Below, piece by piece: positions 45,459 to 57,426 of a stretch of DNA of 64,000 nt. Within the stretch, counting starts at the first letter, position 1; every line of letters starts with the position of its first letter. The stretch comes from Candidatus Kapaibacterium sp. (GTDB lineage: Bacteria > Bacteroidota > Ignavibacteria > Kapaibacteriales > HRBIN21), in NCBI GenBank assembly GCA_025059875.1, contig JANXCT010000002.1:217180-281179 (forward strand), given 5' to 3'. A model generated the notes under the pieces. That model saw only the letters and a list, made by a program, of their open reading frames with translations. It was not told the DNA's origin and did no database searches. A program made the translations under genes and the position numbers.

Positions 45459-46700
45459 CTATCCATCGTGATCCGTACGTTCCATACCCTCCTTAGCCGG
45501 CGCAAGTGGAGAGGTAGTGCTAGCTCTCCCTGCAAACGCCACAACGCCTAGTATCGCCGGTCGCCGTGCTCCAGTCACTGAAGGCAGGTTTGCCGGCTCG
45601 CCTCCCAACGTCCGGTACGCCAAGTAAGCAAAGCAGAGTGCTTCTTTCGCCTGGGCTGGAATACCATAGACCTCGCTGCGCTCAACCCGCACCGAAGGGA
45701 GCTCCTCCTGGAGGAGCTCCAGCAGGAAATCGTTGTGAGCACCACCGCCAGAAACGATGATGCGCGTGCTGTTGCCAGCAAATAGCCGGAGATTCTCCGC
45801 AATGCTCCATGCCGTAAACCGTGTCAACGTGTGGACGACATCCTCCGCTGGGACATGTGGTGGGACAACCTCCTGCAGAAGCTGACGCAGCCGTTGCCGT
45901 GAAAAGAGCTCCCGTCCTGTGGTCTTCGGAGGTGGCTGCCGGACGAAGGCTATCTGCTGGAGTGCCTCCCAGAGCGGGAGCACCAGTCGTCCAGCACGGG
46001 CAATCTGTCCCGCCGTATCATACCGCTTGCCGAAGAAGAGCTCAACAGCAGCATCAATCCAGAGGTTGCCCGGCCCTGTGTCCCACGCCCGTACATGCTC
46101 CGGCGGACACTTCGGCGGCAAGACCGTCACGTTAGCAATCCCACCGATGTTGAGAGCAACCACCGCGTCGTCGGGTGAACGTAAGAAAGCCCAGTCGAAG
46201 ATAGCCACCAGCGGTGCTCCTTGACCACCAAGGGCCATGTCCGCACTCCGGAAATCCCCAACGACTGTTGTCCCTAGCCACTGCGCAACAGCAGCGATAT
46301 TCCCTACCTGAAGTCCTACCCCATACCCTCCGTACCGCATCGACTCAGGATCATGGAAGACCGTCTGCCCGTGCATTCCAACGGCATCCAACTCTTCCGG
46401 AGCAATCCCAAGTCCAGCACACGCTCGCCGAACGCTCTCGGCGGTGATAGATGCCATTTCCCAGTGGAACGCTGCCACCTCCCGGATGGAGACAGACTCT
46501 TCGCAGAGGTGCTGGAGTCGCGATCGGAACACAGGCGGAAGCTCCATGTGGTGCCAGTGCAGTAGCTGGAAGCGGTCGCTGGAAGGTGTATGCTGGAACT
46601 CTGCAATAACGGCATCAATGCCGTCCCCAGAAGTACCAGACATAACGCCCGCTACGCGGCGAGGCCTCGCGTGCCACTCCAGCGTTCGCTGCAGAGCCAT
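45459..46700 (-). CDS. anmK: anhydro-N-acetylmuramic acid kinase
   Basis: 413 residues. It phosphorylates and opens 1,6-anhydro-MurNAc released during peptidoglycan turnover. Seen are GVMSGTSGDGIDAVI (phosphate loop; Leu is more usual than the Gly after GTS), GMHGQTVFHDP, the NIGGIANVTVL stretch, DTGPGNLWIDAAV and the SGGGAHNDFLLELL motif. It is first in the operon anmK-asnB-nucleotidyltransferase. Confidence 0.93.
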   Translation of the reverse strand: MALQRTLEWHARPRRVAGVMSGTSGDGIDAVIAEFQHTPSSDRFQLLHWHHMELPPVFRSRLQHLCEESVSIREVAAFHWEMASITAESVRRACAGLGIAPEELDAVGMHGQTVFHDPESMRYGGYGVGLQVGNIAAVAQWLGTTVVGDFRSADMALGGQGAPLVAIFDWAFLRSPDDAVVALNIGGIANVTVLPPKCPPEHVRAWDTGPGNLWIDAAVELFFGKRYDTAGQIARAGRLVLPLWEALQQIAFVRQPPPKTTGRELFSRQRLRQLLQEVVPPHVPAEDVVHTLTRFTAWSIAENLRLFAGNSTRIIVSGGGAHNDFLLELLQEELPSVRVERSEVYGIPAQAKEALCFAYLAYRTLGGEPANLPSVTGARRPAILGVVAFAGRASTTSPLAPAKEGMERTDHDG

Positions 46701-46788
46701 TCCTCACTCGTTGCCCTGTGCCGAAGACGCTACTATGTCTGGCTTTCGTCTATGTTCATGTGCTTGTGCTGCGTTGTGAGAGGTGCCG

Positions 46789-46796
46789 TATTTTTG
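46789..46796 (+). promoter_or_regulatory. TAnnTTTG -7 box of tRNA-Ser(GCT)
   Basis: TATTTTTG ends 14 bases before the tRNA 5' end. A TTG at 46764-46766 lies 22 bases upstream and could serve as the -33 element. Confidence 0.55.
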
Positions 46797-46810
46797 CGCC
46801 TGCAAGGCCT

Positions 46811-46903
<93 letters not shown>

Positions 46904-46927
46904 CCCACAAGTGTGCTGGTCTCTGCG

Positions 46928-47473
46928 ATGCAGCGCGTTAACAACGTAGTGGTGGAGCGGCTCAAGCAAACCGAAGACTCCTTCCGGCGTGATCTGGCCA
47001 GCGCTCGCCGCCAGCAGGTCCTGGAAGGCGAATGGGTGTTAGGTGACGGAGCTCCGCAGTTCCGTGCCTTCATCACCTACGAAGGCGGGAAGACGACCTT
47101 CGAGATGGACAACCCTACCTTCATGGGCGGCGACGGTGCCCTTCCTGGGCCAATGCACTACTGTTTCTCCGGCTTGGCTGCCTGTTACACCTCCACCTTT
47201 GCTATTGTCGCGGCTGAGAAGGGCATCCCGCTCCGACGGCTCCGAGTGCGGGTGGAGGCAACAGTGAACTTCTCCCGCGTCTTCGGGCTTGCCGATGCTC
47301 CCGTGATGGAGGAAGTCCACGTGCAGCTCGAAATCGATAGCCCTGCCACCGACGCCGAACTCCAAGAAGTGGAGGAGCTGGCGCTGCAGCGTTGCCCTGT
47401 AGTGTGGACCCTAACGCACTCGGTGCCACTCCGCAGCAGTTGGCGGCGGTATGCTGCAGCCGAAGCCGCCTAA
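46928..47473 (+). CDS. OsmC-family protein
   Basis: 181 residues from the ATG at 46928; the open frame upstream runs into the tRNA and is not coding. OsmC/Ohr fold proteins reduce organic hydroperoxides through two cysteines. Both are present, in HYCFSGLAACYTSTFA (with a second Cys five residues on) and LQRCPVVWTL. It starts 27 bases after tRNA-Ser, so it may be transcribed from the same promoter. Peroxidase activity is inferred from the retained cysteines. Confidence 0.85.
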   Translation: MQRVNNVVVERLKQTEDSFRRDLASARRQQVLEGEWVLGDGAPQFRAFITYEGGKTTFEMDNPTFMGGDGALPGPMHYCFSGLAACYTSTFAIVAAEKGIPLRRLRVRVEATVNFSRVFGLADAPVMEEVHVQLEIDSPATDAELQEVEELALQRCPVVWTLTHSVPLRSSWRRYAAAEAA

Positions 47474-47479
47474 GAGGGC

Positions 47480-49954
<2,475 letters not shown>

Positions 49955-49962
49955 GGCCAGCA

Positions 49963-51300
49963 CTACTCGGCAGCCGCCTCCACTACAGGTTCGGGCTCCA
50001 ACTCCAACTCGGGGTAGATTGGGAAACGGCGGCAGAGCTCGCTGACCTCCCGGCGAACGGCGGCAATGACGTCCTCGTTCCCGATGTTGCTGAGGACACG
50101 GTCTATGAGCTCAGCGATGAGCTCCATCTCTGCCACCCCCATACCGCGAGTGGTCACCGCCGGTGTTCCCAGCCGAATTCCTGAGGTGATCAGCGGCGGC
50201 TGCGGGTCGTCTGGCACTGCATTCTTATTGCACGTAATCCCCGCCGCATCTAGTGCCTGTTCCGCCTGCTTGCCGGTAATGCCACGATTGCGGAGGTCCA
50301 CGAGCATCAGGTGGTTGTCCGTTCCGCCACTGACAATCTCGTAGCCTCGAGCCATTAGAGCTTGAGCAAGGGCCTGAGCGTTCCGAATGACGGCTTTAGC
50401 ATACTCGCGAAACTCTTCGGTGAGTGCCTCCCCGAAGGCAACTGCCTTCGCAGCAATGACGTGCATGAGTGGCCCACCCTGGAGACCAGGCATGACAGCA
50501 CTGTCAATGACTTCGCCAATCGTCTTCCGACGCCCTGTCTTCGGAGCCACGATGCCAAAGGGGTTCTCGTAGTTCTCCCCAACGAGAATCAAGCCACCCC
50601 GAGGTCCGCGAAGAGTCTTGTGCGTTGTACTGGTCACAACGTGGCAGTACGGCAGAGGATTCGTCAGCAGCCCAGCAGCAATGAGCCCAGCCGGGTGGGC
50701 AATGTCAGCCATCAAGAACGCTCCGACAGCGTCAGCGATGGTGCGGAAGGCCGCGTAGTCTATGTCACGCGAGTATGCCGATGCTCCAACGACGAGGAGC
50801 CGGGGACGATGCTGGCGGGCTAGATGTTCTACCTGGTCGTAGTCTATCCGTCCCGTCCGCGGGTCTACCCCATACGAGACGACGCGGTAGAGTTGGCCAG
50901 AGAAGTTCACAGGGGCCCCGTGGGTCAGATGCCCACCATGGGCTAAACTCATGCCCATGAGGGTATCGCCCGGCCTCAAGAAGGTAAGGTACACCGCCAT
51001 GTTGGCATTGCTGCCGCTATGCGGCTGCACGTTTGCATATGCCGCACCAAACAGGCGCCGTGCACGGTCAATTGCCAACTCTTCAGCTACGTCCACCCAC
51101 TCACACCCGCCGTAGTAGCGGCGTCCTGGATAGCCTTCAGCATACTTGTTCGTCAGCACGGAGCCCAACGCTTCCAAGACCGCAAGGGAGGCGAAGTTCT
51201 CGCTGGCAATGAGCTCCAACTTCTGCTGCTGGCGCCGAAGCTCTCCTCGCAGTGCCCGGTAGACCTCTGGATCTTGGCGTGCGACACGCTCGTATACCAT
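49963..51300 (-). CDS. glyA: serine hydroxymethyltransferase
   Basis: 445 residues. This PLP enzyme interconverts serine and glycine with tetrahydrofolate. [30 protein letters not shown], the PLP lysine in [14 protein letters not shown] and [17 protein letters not shown] are present. The C-terminus ends in an acidic Glu/Pro/Ala tail ([15 protein letters not shown]). The ATG at 51300 is preferred to the GTG at 51312, which lies inside the upstream gene. Confidence 0.97.
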   Translation of the reverse strand: MVYERVARQDPEVYRALRGELRRQQQKLELIASENFASLAVLEALGSVLTNKYAEGYPGRRYYGGCEWVDVAEELAIDRARRLFGAAYANVQPHSGSNANMAVYLTFLRPGDTLMGMSLAHGGHLTHGAPVNFSGQLYRVVSYGVDPRTGRIDYDQVEHLARQHRPRLLVVGASAYSRDIDYAAFRTIADAVGAFLMADIAHPAGLIAAGLLTNPLPYCHVVTSTTHKTLRGPRGGLILVGENYENPFGIVAPKTGRRKTIGEVIDSAVMPGLQGGPLMHVIAAKAVAFGEALTEEFREYAKAVIRNAQALAQALMARGYEIVSGGTDNHLMLVDLRNRGITGKQAEQALDAAGITCNKNAVPDDPQPPLITSGIRLGTPAVTTRGMGVAEMELIAELIDRVLSNIGNEDVIAAVRREVSELCRRFPIYPELELEPEPVVEAAAE

Positions 51301-51308
51301 CAGCGCTC

Positions 51309-52187
51309 TCACGGCGCTACGACAACAACCGGTACCCGCAGCCAGCGGACCCCATCACTGAGACGGAGGTAGTAAAGCCCAGGAGGAAGCGGAAGCAGGA
51401 GGCACTTACGGCAATCCCCTGGAACCCACTCCCATTCCTGAACTCGCCGTCCCAGCAAATCTTCCAACCATCCCCAGCGAACAACCCCACACCACGGCTG
51501 TGGCAGCTCCACTTCTACCCAACCGCGTGCTGGCTGCGGGAATAGACGAACTCCTGTAGCAGCAGGCTCCCGTACGTCCACCGTTCGGATGCACTCTGTC
51601 TGCGGCTGTCCCCCTGCCTTCCAAGCTGTGCAGGTCATGTTGGTGCTGGGGTCCTGAGGAGAGCCTAAGAAGATCATTGTCCAGACGGGCAATGCCATCG
51701 GGAGCCAAGGCATCACGTTTACCGTCAGGATCACTGCATCTGGCAAGCTGTCTGGATAACGCTGCCGAAAGTCGGCATATGTCTGGTTTCCACTGAGCAC
51801 CAGTACCAGTGAGTCGCTGTCCATCCACGACACAGGTAGCGGCTGCTGGACCGGCAGCGGGATCGGTGGTAGGGGAAAAACTTGAAACCCTGCGACGGGA
51901 ACCCTAATGACGGCATACCACACTGTCGTGTCCCTCTGTGCTGAGCGTATGCCGTACGTCCAGAGGTTTGCTCTACCGGTCTGTAGGTCAAAACGTGGGA
52001 CCACAGGGGCACTCACTGGTAGATCTCCGGCATAGACTGCTGCAGCAAGACTAGCATCGGTGAAGCCATCCCGGCGTGCCCGGTCCAAGGCCGCCGTTGC
52101 ACCTTGTCGTGCCGTGAAGGGCTCAAGCTGCTGCGCTTGACTATAGGAAACAGCAAGCAAGAGAACCGCGACGATCCACCTGTACAT
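51309..52187 (-). CDS. exported protein with T9SS-like C-terminal domain
   Basis: 292 residues. The signal peptide [19 protein letters not shown] fixes the start at 52187, with GGGAGC nearby. The middle region has no recognised domain and is rich in Pro and Val. The last 75 residues look like a shortened type A sorting domain: [15 protein letters not shown], then LLGRRVQEW, then [13 protein letters not shown]. Export through the type IX system is therefore likely but less certain than for the DUF1501 protein. Confidence 0.68.
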   Translation of the reverse strand: MYRWIVAVLLLAVSYSQAQQLEPFTARQGATAALDRARRDGFTDASLAAAVYAGDLPVSAPVVPRFDLQTGRANLWTYGIRSAQRDTTVWYAVIRVPVAGFQVFPLPPIPLPVQQPLPVSWMDSDSLVLVLSGNQTYADFRQRYPDSLPDAVILTVNVMPWLPMALPVWTMIFLGSPQDPSTNMTCTAWKAGGQPQTECIRTVDVREPAATGVRLFPQPARGWVEVELPQPWCGVVRWGWLEDLLGRRVQEWEWVPGDCRKCLLLPLPPGLYYLRLSDGVRWLRVPVVVVAP

Positions 52188-52216
52188 CACCGCTGCTCCC
52201 TTCTGTGGTACTGCCA

Positions 52217-52224
52217 CAAAATTA
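52217..52224 (-). promoter_or_regulatory. TAnnTTTG -7-like box upstream of the exported protein and glyA
   Basis: On the minus strand it reads TAATTTTG, 29 bases before the ATG at 52187, inside the 41-base gap after glgA. Confidence 0.45.
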
Positions 52225-52228
52225 GTAC

Positions 52229-53716
52229 CTACGCTCGCTCAGCCCGTACACGCTCAAGTGCCCACTCGAAGAGTTGGAGGTACTGCTCAGCAGAACGCCG
52301 CGTTGAGAAGTCGCACGCCATGGCATTCCGCCGCATCCGTTCCCAGTGAGGCTCAACCCTGTAGAAGCCTAGGGCATACTCCACCGCACCCCAGAGAGCT
52401 TCGGGCGTGTAGTCTCCGAAGAGGAAACCCCAGCCTTCGCCAGTCGCCGGATCGTATTGGCGGACCGTATCACGCAGACCACCGACTGCTCGCACGATTG
52501 GGATCGTCCCATACCGCAGTGCGTACATCTGCGTCAGGCCACAGGGCTCATAGCGCGAGGGCATCAGGAGATAGTCCGCTGCCGCGATGATCTTATGGGC
52601 CAGAGCTTCGTTGTAGCCAAACTGCACGAAGACCTGCCGGCTGTATCGGCTGGCCAGATACCGGAAGAAGTCCTCGTACCGGTTGGCACCACTCCCGAGG
52701 AGCGCAAACCGGACCCCGAAATGCGCCAAGATCCCCTCCAGAGAGTGGCAGAGCAAGTCGATACCCTTCTGGTCTGTCAGCCGAGATACCATCCCGAGTA
52801 GCGGGACTTCCCGGTGCAGCTCTGGTTCACTCATCCCAGCCCACTCATTCAGTAGGCGCCGCTTGTTGAGCTGCTTCCCAGCTAAGAACTCCGCCGAGTA
52901 CGGCACGTAGATGTGGCGGTCATGCCCAGGGTCCCACTCCGCGTAGTCTACCCCATTGAGAATGCCCACAAGGTCGGCACCACGGAAGTTCAATACTCCC
53001 TGCAATCCCTCACCCAAAGGTGTCGTGCGAATCTCCCAGGCATAGCTTGGGCTGACGGTAGAAATCTTGTCGGCGTAGAGGATGCCGACCTTGAGCATGT
53101 TCACGCTCCCGAAGTACTCCCACGGCGAGCCAGGATAGAATTCCTCCCACGGTATGCCGAGCAGCGGCAACACCCGAGATGGCTCGCTGAGTCCTTGGAA
53201 TGCAATGTTGTGGATGGTCAGTACCCCGGCTGTCTTGTAGAACCGCGGCTGCCAGCGGTAGACAAGCTTCAGCAGCGGCATCGCCAGGGCTGTATGGTAG
53301 TCGTGCGCATGGATGACGTCGGGAGAGAAACCCAGCGCAGAGGCTACCTCAAAGAGTGCGCGGCTCAGGAAGATGAAGCGGCGGTCGTTATCGGCGTAGC
53401 CTTCAGGGTTTCCGTAGATGCCTTCGCGGTCGTAGTAATCAGCGTTCTCCAAGAAGCAGACCCGCGCTGTACTCTGTGGCAGCACCCCCAGCCAGAGCCG
53501 AGCGTATTCCGTCCACCATCCAAGTGGGACCCCCACAATGTGCTCCGTCGGTCGCAAACCATGTGCGGCAACATCAATAGCCCGGTACTTTGGAAGCACC
53601 ACCAGCACTCGATGTCCCAGCAAACTCCACTGCCGCGCTAACGCTGCTACTGCATCCGCCAATCCCCCCACCTTCGCGAACGGAGCAAGCTCCGCTGTCC
53701 CAACGAGGATGTTCAT
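52229..53716 (-). CDS. glgA: glycogen synthase (ADP-glucose type, GT5)
   Basis: 495 residues from the ATG at 53716 (MNILVGTAELAPFAKVGGLADAV). The KVGGL motif binds ADP-glucose. IHAHDYHTALAMPLLK, the GMVSRLTDQKG hinge and the C-terminal PSRYEPCGLTQMYALRYGTIPIV are all intact. It extends the alpha-1,4-glucan chain. Its ATG overlaps the ispE stop (ATGA). The open frame upstream to 54019 lies in ispE and is not coding. No other glg gene is adjacent. Confidence 0.96.
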   Translation of the reverse strand: MNILVGTAELAPFAKVGGLADAVAALARQWSLLGHRVLVVLPKYRAIDVAAHGLRPTEHIVGVPLGWWTEYARLWLGVLPQSTARVCFLENADYYDREGIYGNPEGYADNDRRFIFLSRALFEVASALGFSPDVIHAHDYHTALAMPLLKLVYRWQPRFYKTAGVLTIHNIAFQGLSEPSRVLPLLGIPWEEFYPGSPWEYFGSVNMLKVGILYADKISTVSPSYAWEIRTTPLGEGLQGVLNFRGADLVGILNGVDYAEWDPGHDRHIYVPYSAEFLAGKQLNKRRLLNEWAGMSEPELHREVPLLGMVSRLTDQKGIDLLCHSLEGILAHFGVRFALLGSGANRYEDFFRYLASRYSRQVFVQFGYNEALAHKIIAAADYLLMPSRYEPCGLTQMYALRYGTIPIVRAVGGLRDTVRQYDPATGEGWGFLFGDYTPEALWGAVEYALGFYRVEPHWERMRRNAMACDFSTRRSAEQYLQLFEWALERVRAERA

Positions 53717-54573
53717 GGCACGCACGAGTACATCCGACACACGTAGGCCCTTACGACAGCACTGTCCTCGTACTGCCTCGCCGCTGCCTGTGCAGTAGTC
53801 TCGGTCTCGAAGATACCAAAGACCGCCGAGCCACTTCCAGTGACGCCTGCGTAGAAAGCCCCCGACTGCAAGAGATAGTAGCGCAGTTCTCGGAGCTTCG
53901 GGTAGTGGGCGAAGAGGAGTGGCTCGAAGTCGTTGGCAAAATACCGCTGGAACAGACCCGGTTCTCGAGACAATGCCGAAAGGACATAGTCCCACGGAAC
54001 CTCTGGCTCCGACTGCCACCGTTCAGACCTCTGCAGTTGAGCATAGGCCCATGCTGTAGAGATGCTGAAACCGGGATACAGTACCACGAATGTGTACGGT
54101 AGCGATAGCAACACCGGTTGCACTCGCTCCCCCCGACCTCGTACAAGCGCTGGCTGCTGGTACAAGAAGAAAGGAACGTCACTCCCTAGCCGCTGCGCAA
54201 GGTGAAGGAGCTGTTCTCGCGATAGCCCTATCTTCCACAAGCGGGTCAGTAGACGGAGCGCAGCTGCTGCATCGGAGCTTCCGCCTCCTAGCCCAGCACC
54301 AACGGGAATCCGCTTGCGGACGAGTATTTTTGCGCCGCTCGGAAGCCCCCACTCTTTCCGTAATAGCTCCGCAGCCATTCGCACCAAATCGGGTGCGAAC
54401 TCTTGTGGTGGCTCATACTCTACGCAGATCTCGGGGGCTTCCTCAGCTACCAGATGGTCGCCAAAATCGAGAGGCAGCATGAGGCTCAGCAGCTCGTGAT
54501 ACCCATCGGGGCGCCGTCCAAGGACCCATAGTCCCAAGTTCAACTTCGCCGGAGCAAACTCCGTCAGTGTCAT
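53713..54573 (-). CDS. ispE: 4-diphosphocytidyl-2-C-methyl-D-erythritol kinase
   Basis: 286 residues of the GHMP kinase family. It performs the fourth step of the MEP isoprenoid pathway. It starts MTLTEFAPAKLNLGLWVLG with the usual AKINL-like motif. The ATP-binding VGAGLGGGSSDAAAALRLL and SDVPFFL are present, and VTGSGSAVFGIF near the end is motif 3. The start codon is only 18 bases from that of the divergent polyprenol-kinase-like gene, so its promoter must lie within that gene. Confidence 0.93.
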   Translation of the reverse strand: MTLTEFAPAKLNLGLWVLGRRPDGYHELLSLMLPLDFGDHLVAEEAPEICVEYEPPQEFAPDLVRMAAELLRKEWGLPSGAKILVRKRIPVGAGLGGGSSDAAAALRLLTRLWKIGLSREQLLHLAQRLGSDVPFFLYQQPALVRGRGERVQPVLLSLPYTFVVLYPGFSISTAWAYAQLQRSERWQSEPEVPWDYVLSALSREPGLFQRYFANDFEPLLFAHYPKLRELRYYLLQSGAFYAGVTGSGSAVFGIFETETTAQAAARQYEDSAVVRAYVCRMYSCVP

Positions 54574-54591
54574 GTGGCAGAGGGGAACACG

Positions 54592-55260
54592 ATGCACCAC
54601 GCAGACGACATCCCATTCCAGAGCGAGCTGGTACGGAAGGCAATCCACCTCCTCTCGCTCTCTATCCCGGTTGGGTACATCTTCGTCTCGCAGCGGACCG
54701 CATTGACGATTCTGCTACCCCTTATGGTGGCGTTCGTCGTGGTAGACATCCTTATGCACACTATCCCGGCAATTCGACAGCTCTTCCTTCAGCTCTTTGG
54801 CTTCCTGCTCCGACCGCATGAGCTAGAGACCCAGCGCCTTCTCTTGAATGGGGCCTCGTACGTGATGATCTCCGCCTGCATCTGTATTGCTCTCTTCCCC
54901 AAAGTGATCGCCGTTACGGCTTTCGCCATCCTCATCCTCTCAGACATTGCCTCGGCACTAGTAGGGAAGGCATGGGGACGTCGTCGGTTCTTGGACAAGA
55001 CGGCCGAGGGTTCTGCAGCCTTCCTCGTGATGGGATGGGTGGTCGTCACCGTTCTTGGCATCACCTTCGGGGCTCCGTGGACCTACTATGTAGCCGGCTT
55101 CCTCGGAGCTGCGGTCGGAACCCTCGCAGAGGCAGCCTCCATCCGACTCCGAATGGATGACAACCTTGCAATCCCCTTGAGCATTGGCGCCACTATGTGG
55201 CTCCTGGGCTGGCTAGCAGGGCTGTGGGGCTGGAACTCGTTCCTACAGCTCCTACTGTGA
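54592..55260 (+). CDS. dolichol/phytol kinase-like membrane protein
   Basis: 222 residues with six to seven membrane helices. RKAIHLLSLSIPVGYIF at the start, then the conserved ILSDIASALVGKAWGRRRF followed by KTAEGSAAFLVMGW, matches CTP-dependent polyprenol/phytol kinases (SEC59/VTE5 group). It probably phosphorylates an isoprenoid alcohol or diacylglycerol, which fits its pairing with ispE. The ATG at 54592 has GAGGGG 7 bases upstream; a GTG at 54574 is less likely. Its last 9 bases overlap the 3' end of ftsY. Confidence 0.78.
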   Translation: MHHADDIPFQSELVRKAIHLLSLSIPVGYIFVSQRTALTILLPLMVAFVVVDILMHTIPAIRQLFLQLFGFLLRPHELETQRLLLNGASYVMISACICIALFPKVIAVTAFAILILSDIASALVGKAWGRRRFLDKTAEGSAAFLVMGWVVVTVLGITFGAPWTYYVAGFLGAAVGTLAEAASIRLRMDDNLAIPLSIGATMWLLGWLAGLWGWNSFLQLLL

Positions 55261-56172
55261 AACCGTCAAGGCTTCTTCTGGCAGCAATCCCTCTACAAAC
55301 GCAGCCGGGACGAACGGAACCAAGTCCTGCAAGCCTTCACCGACCCCCAAGTACCGAATAGGTAAGTTGCAGGTGGATGAAACTGCCAACGCCATCCCAC
55401 CACGGGCGCTTCCATCCACCTTCGTCAGCACGACACCCGTCAAGGGCAAGTGGCGAAGGAACTCTTGGGCTTGGAGGACAGCGTTGTGTCCGATGGAAGC
55501 ATCCAGCACCAAGAAGGTTTCGTGAGGTGCCGTAGGGTCGACCTTGCGCAGCACTCGGACTAGCTTCTCAAGCTCTGCCATCAGTGGCTCTTTGGTGTGG
55601 AGCCGCCCGGCGGTGTCAACGATGACGACATCGGCGCCTCGAGCTCGAGCTGCCTGGAGGGCATCATATGCTACGGCCGCTGGATCAGCTCCGTAGCGAT
55701 GGCGGATACATGCAACCCCTATGCGCTCAGCCCATTGCTGGAGTTGCTCAATTGCAGCACTACGGTACGTGTCCGCTGCTGCAAGCACAATGCTGTGACC
55801 CTGCTGCTGCCAGCGGTAGGCCAACTTCGCGACCGTTGTTGTCTTCCCGAAGCCATTGACACCAACCACAAGCACGACCGTTGGTGACCCGGGGAAACGC
55901 TCGGGAAGCGGCTCCACAAGCAGGGCATGCATCTCTTCCCGGAGGATCTGGCGGATGTGTTCTACCGCCCCCTGCTGTCGCAAGCGCTCTCGAACACGGC
56001 GGACTATTCGCTCTGTTACCTCCACGCCAACATCTGCCTGCAGGAGCGCCTCCTCTATCGCTGCCAGAACAGCCGACTCCTCGCGGCCTTGAAACCACGC
56101 TCTGTGAAGCGCATCAGCGATCCGTTGGCGTGTTCGCGCCAAGGCCTCCGAAATGGCAGTCAAAAAGCTCAT
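55252..56172 (-). CDS. ftsY: signal recognition particle receptor FtsY
   Basis: 306 residues, i.e. the N and G domains only, without the long acidic A domain of enterobacteria. The GTPase motifs are G1 GVNGFGKTTTVAKLA (Phe where Val is usual), DTYRSAAIEQL, DTAGRLHTK, TKVDGSARGG and the closing GVGEGLQDLVPF. It docks ribosome-SRP complexes at the membrane. It follows accB by 3 bases. Confidence 0.97.
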   Translation of the reverse strand: MSFLTAISEALARTRQRIADALHRAWFQGREESAVLAAIEEALLQADVGVEVTERIVRRVRERLRQQGAVEHIRQILREEMHALLVEPLPERFPGSPTVVLVVGVNGFGKTTTVAKLAYRWQQQGHSIVLAAADTYRSAAIEQLQQWAERIGVACIRHRYGADPAAVAYDALQAARARGADVVIVDTAGRLHTKEPLMAELEKLVRVLRKVDPTAPHETFLVLDASIGHNAVLQAQEFLRHLPLTGVVLTKVDGSARGGMALAVSSTCNLPIRYLGVGEGLQDLVPFVPAAFVEGLLPEEALTVSQ

Positions 56173-56175
56173 GCG

Positions 56176-56712
<537 letters not shown>

Positions 56713-56732
56713 GCCCTCCCCGTAGCTGTGGC

Positions 56733-57302
56733 TCAGGCTTCCTTGACCCGCTCGATGTATTCGCCTGTGCGGGTGTCTACCCGCACAATATCCCCTTCGT
56801 CAACGAAGAGCGGGACTTGTATTGTAGCTCCCGTTTCCAAAACCGCTGGCTTCAGGGCTGTCGTCACCGTATTCCCTCGCACAGCTGGCTCCGTCTTCGC
56901 TACACGGAGGTTGACATGGGACGGGAGCTCCACCGTGACAACCCGATCTTCGTGGAAGACTAGGTTCACCGTCTGACCCTCTGCCAGGAAGCGAGCGCTG
57001 TCGCCAACGACGTGCTCATCAACGGGGATTTGCTCGTAGGTCTCCATGTCCATGAACATGAAGACCGAGCCATCTCGGTAGAGATACTGGTGAGGACGGT
57101 AGTCCAGACGGGCAAACTCAATCGGCGTTCCGGAGAGGAACTTGTTCTCCAACAAGCGACCCGTCTGGAGATTGCGCATCTTGACTTGGTAGAAGCCGGG
57201 CTTGTTACCCGGCGTTCGGTGCTCCACTTCCAGCACAACGTAGAGCTCGCCTTCATATCGGACGATAGCTCCAACGCGCAGATCGGATGTCGTCCCAACC
57301 AT
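56733..57302 (-). CDS. efp: elongation factor P
   Basis: 189 residues. It relieves ribosome stalling at polyproline. There are three domains: a KOW-like N-domain (1-65), OB domain II (66-127, [13 protein letters not shown]) and OB domain III with the signature [20 protein letters not shown] (in parts) and the ending [15 protein letters not shown]. In the loop [13 protein letters not shown], Asn33 aligns with the modified Lys34 of E. coli and a Lys follows it. I recall HRTPGN from Chlorobi. It lies 31 bases after tRNA-Cys. Confidence 0.96.
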   Translation of the reverse strand: MVGTTSDLRVGAIVRYEGELYVVLEVEHRTPGNKPGFYQVKMRNLQTGRLLENKFLSGTPIEFARLDYRPHQYLYRDGSVFMFMDMETYEQIPVDEHVVGDSARFLAEGQTVNLVFHEDRVVTVELPSHVNLRVAKTEPAVRGNTVTTALKPAVLETGATIQVPLFVDEGDIVRVDTRTGEYIERVKEA

Positions 57303-57333
57303 GTGCCCGTGCTTGGAATATCCTTTCCCCCTG

Positions 57334-57404
57334 AGGTCCCGGGCGGATTCGAACCGCCGTACGAGGTTTTGCAGACCTCTGCCTGACCACTAGGCTACGG
57401 GACC
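57334..57404 (-). tRNA. tRNA-Cys(GCA)
   Basis: 71 bases: acceptor GGTCCCG/CGGGACC, D arm AGCCTAGTGGTCAGGCA, anticodon loop CTGCAAA (anticodon GCA), T loop TTCGAAT, discriminator T. CCA is not encoded. It is upstream of efp, accB and ftsY on the same strand. Confidence 0.95.
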
Positions 57405-57418
57405 TTCTCACAGCTGGG

Positions 57419-57426
57419 CAAAATTA
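57419..57426 (-). promoter_or_regulatory. TAnnTTTG -7 box of the tRNA-Cys/efp operon
   Basis: On the minus strand it reads TAATTTTG, ending 14 bases before the tRNA-Cys 5' end. Its first three bases are the TAA stop codon of the upstream gene. Confidence 0.55.
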
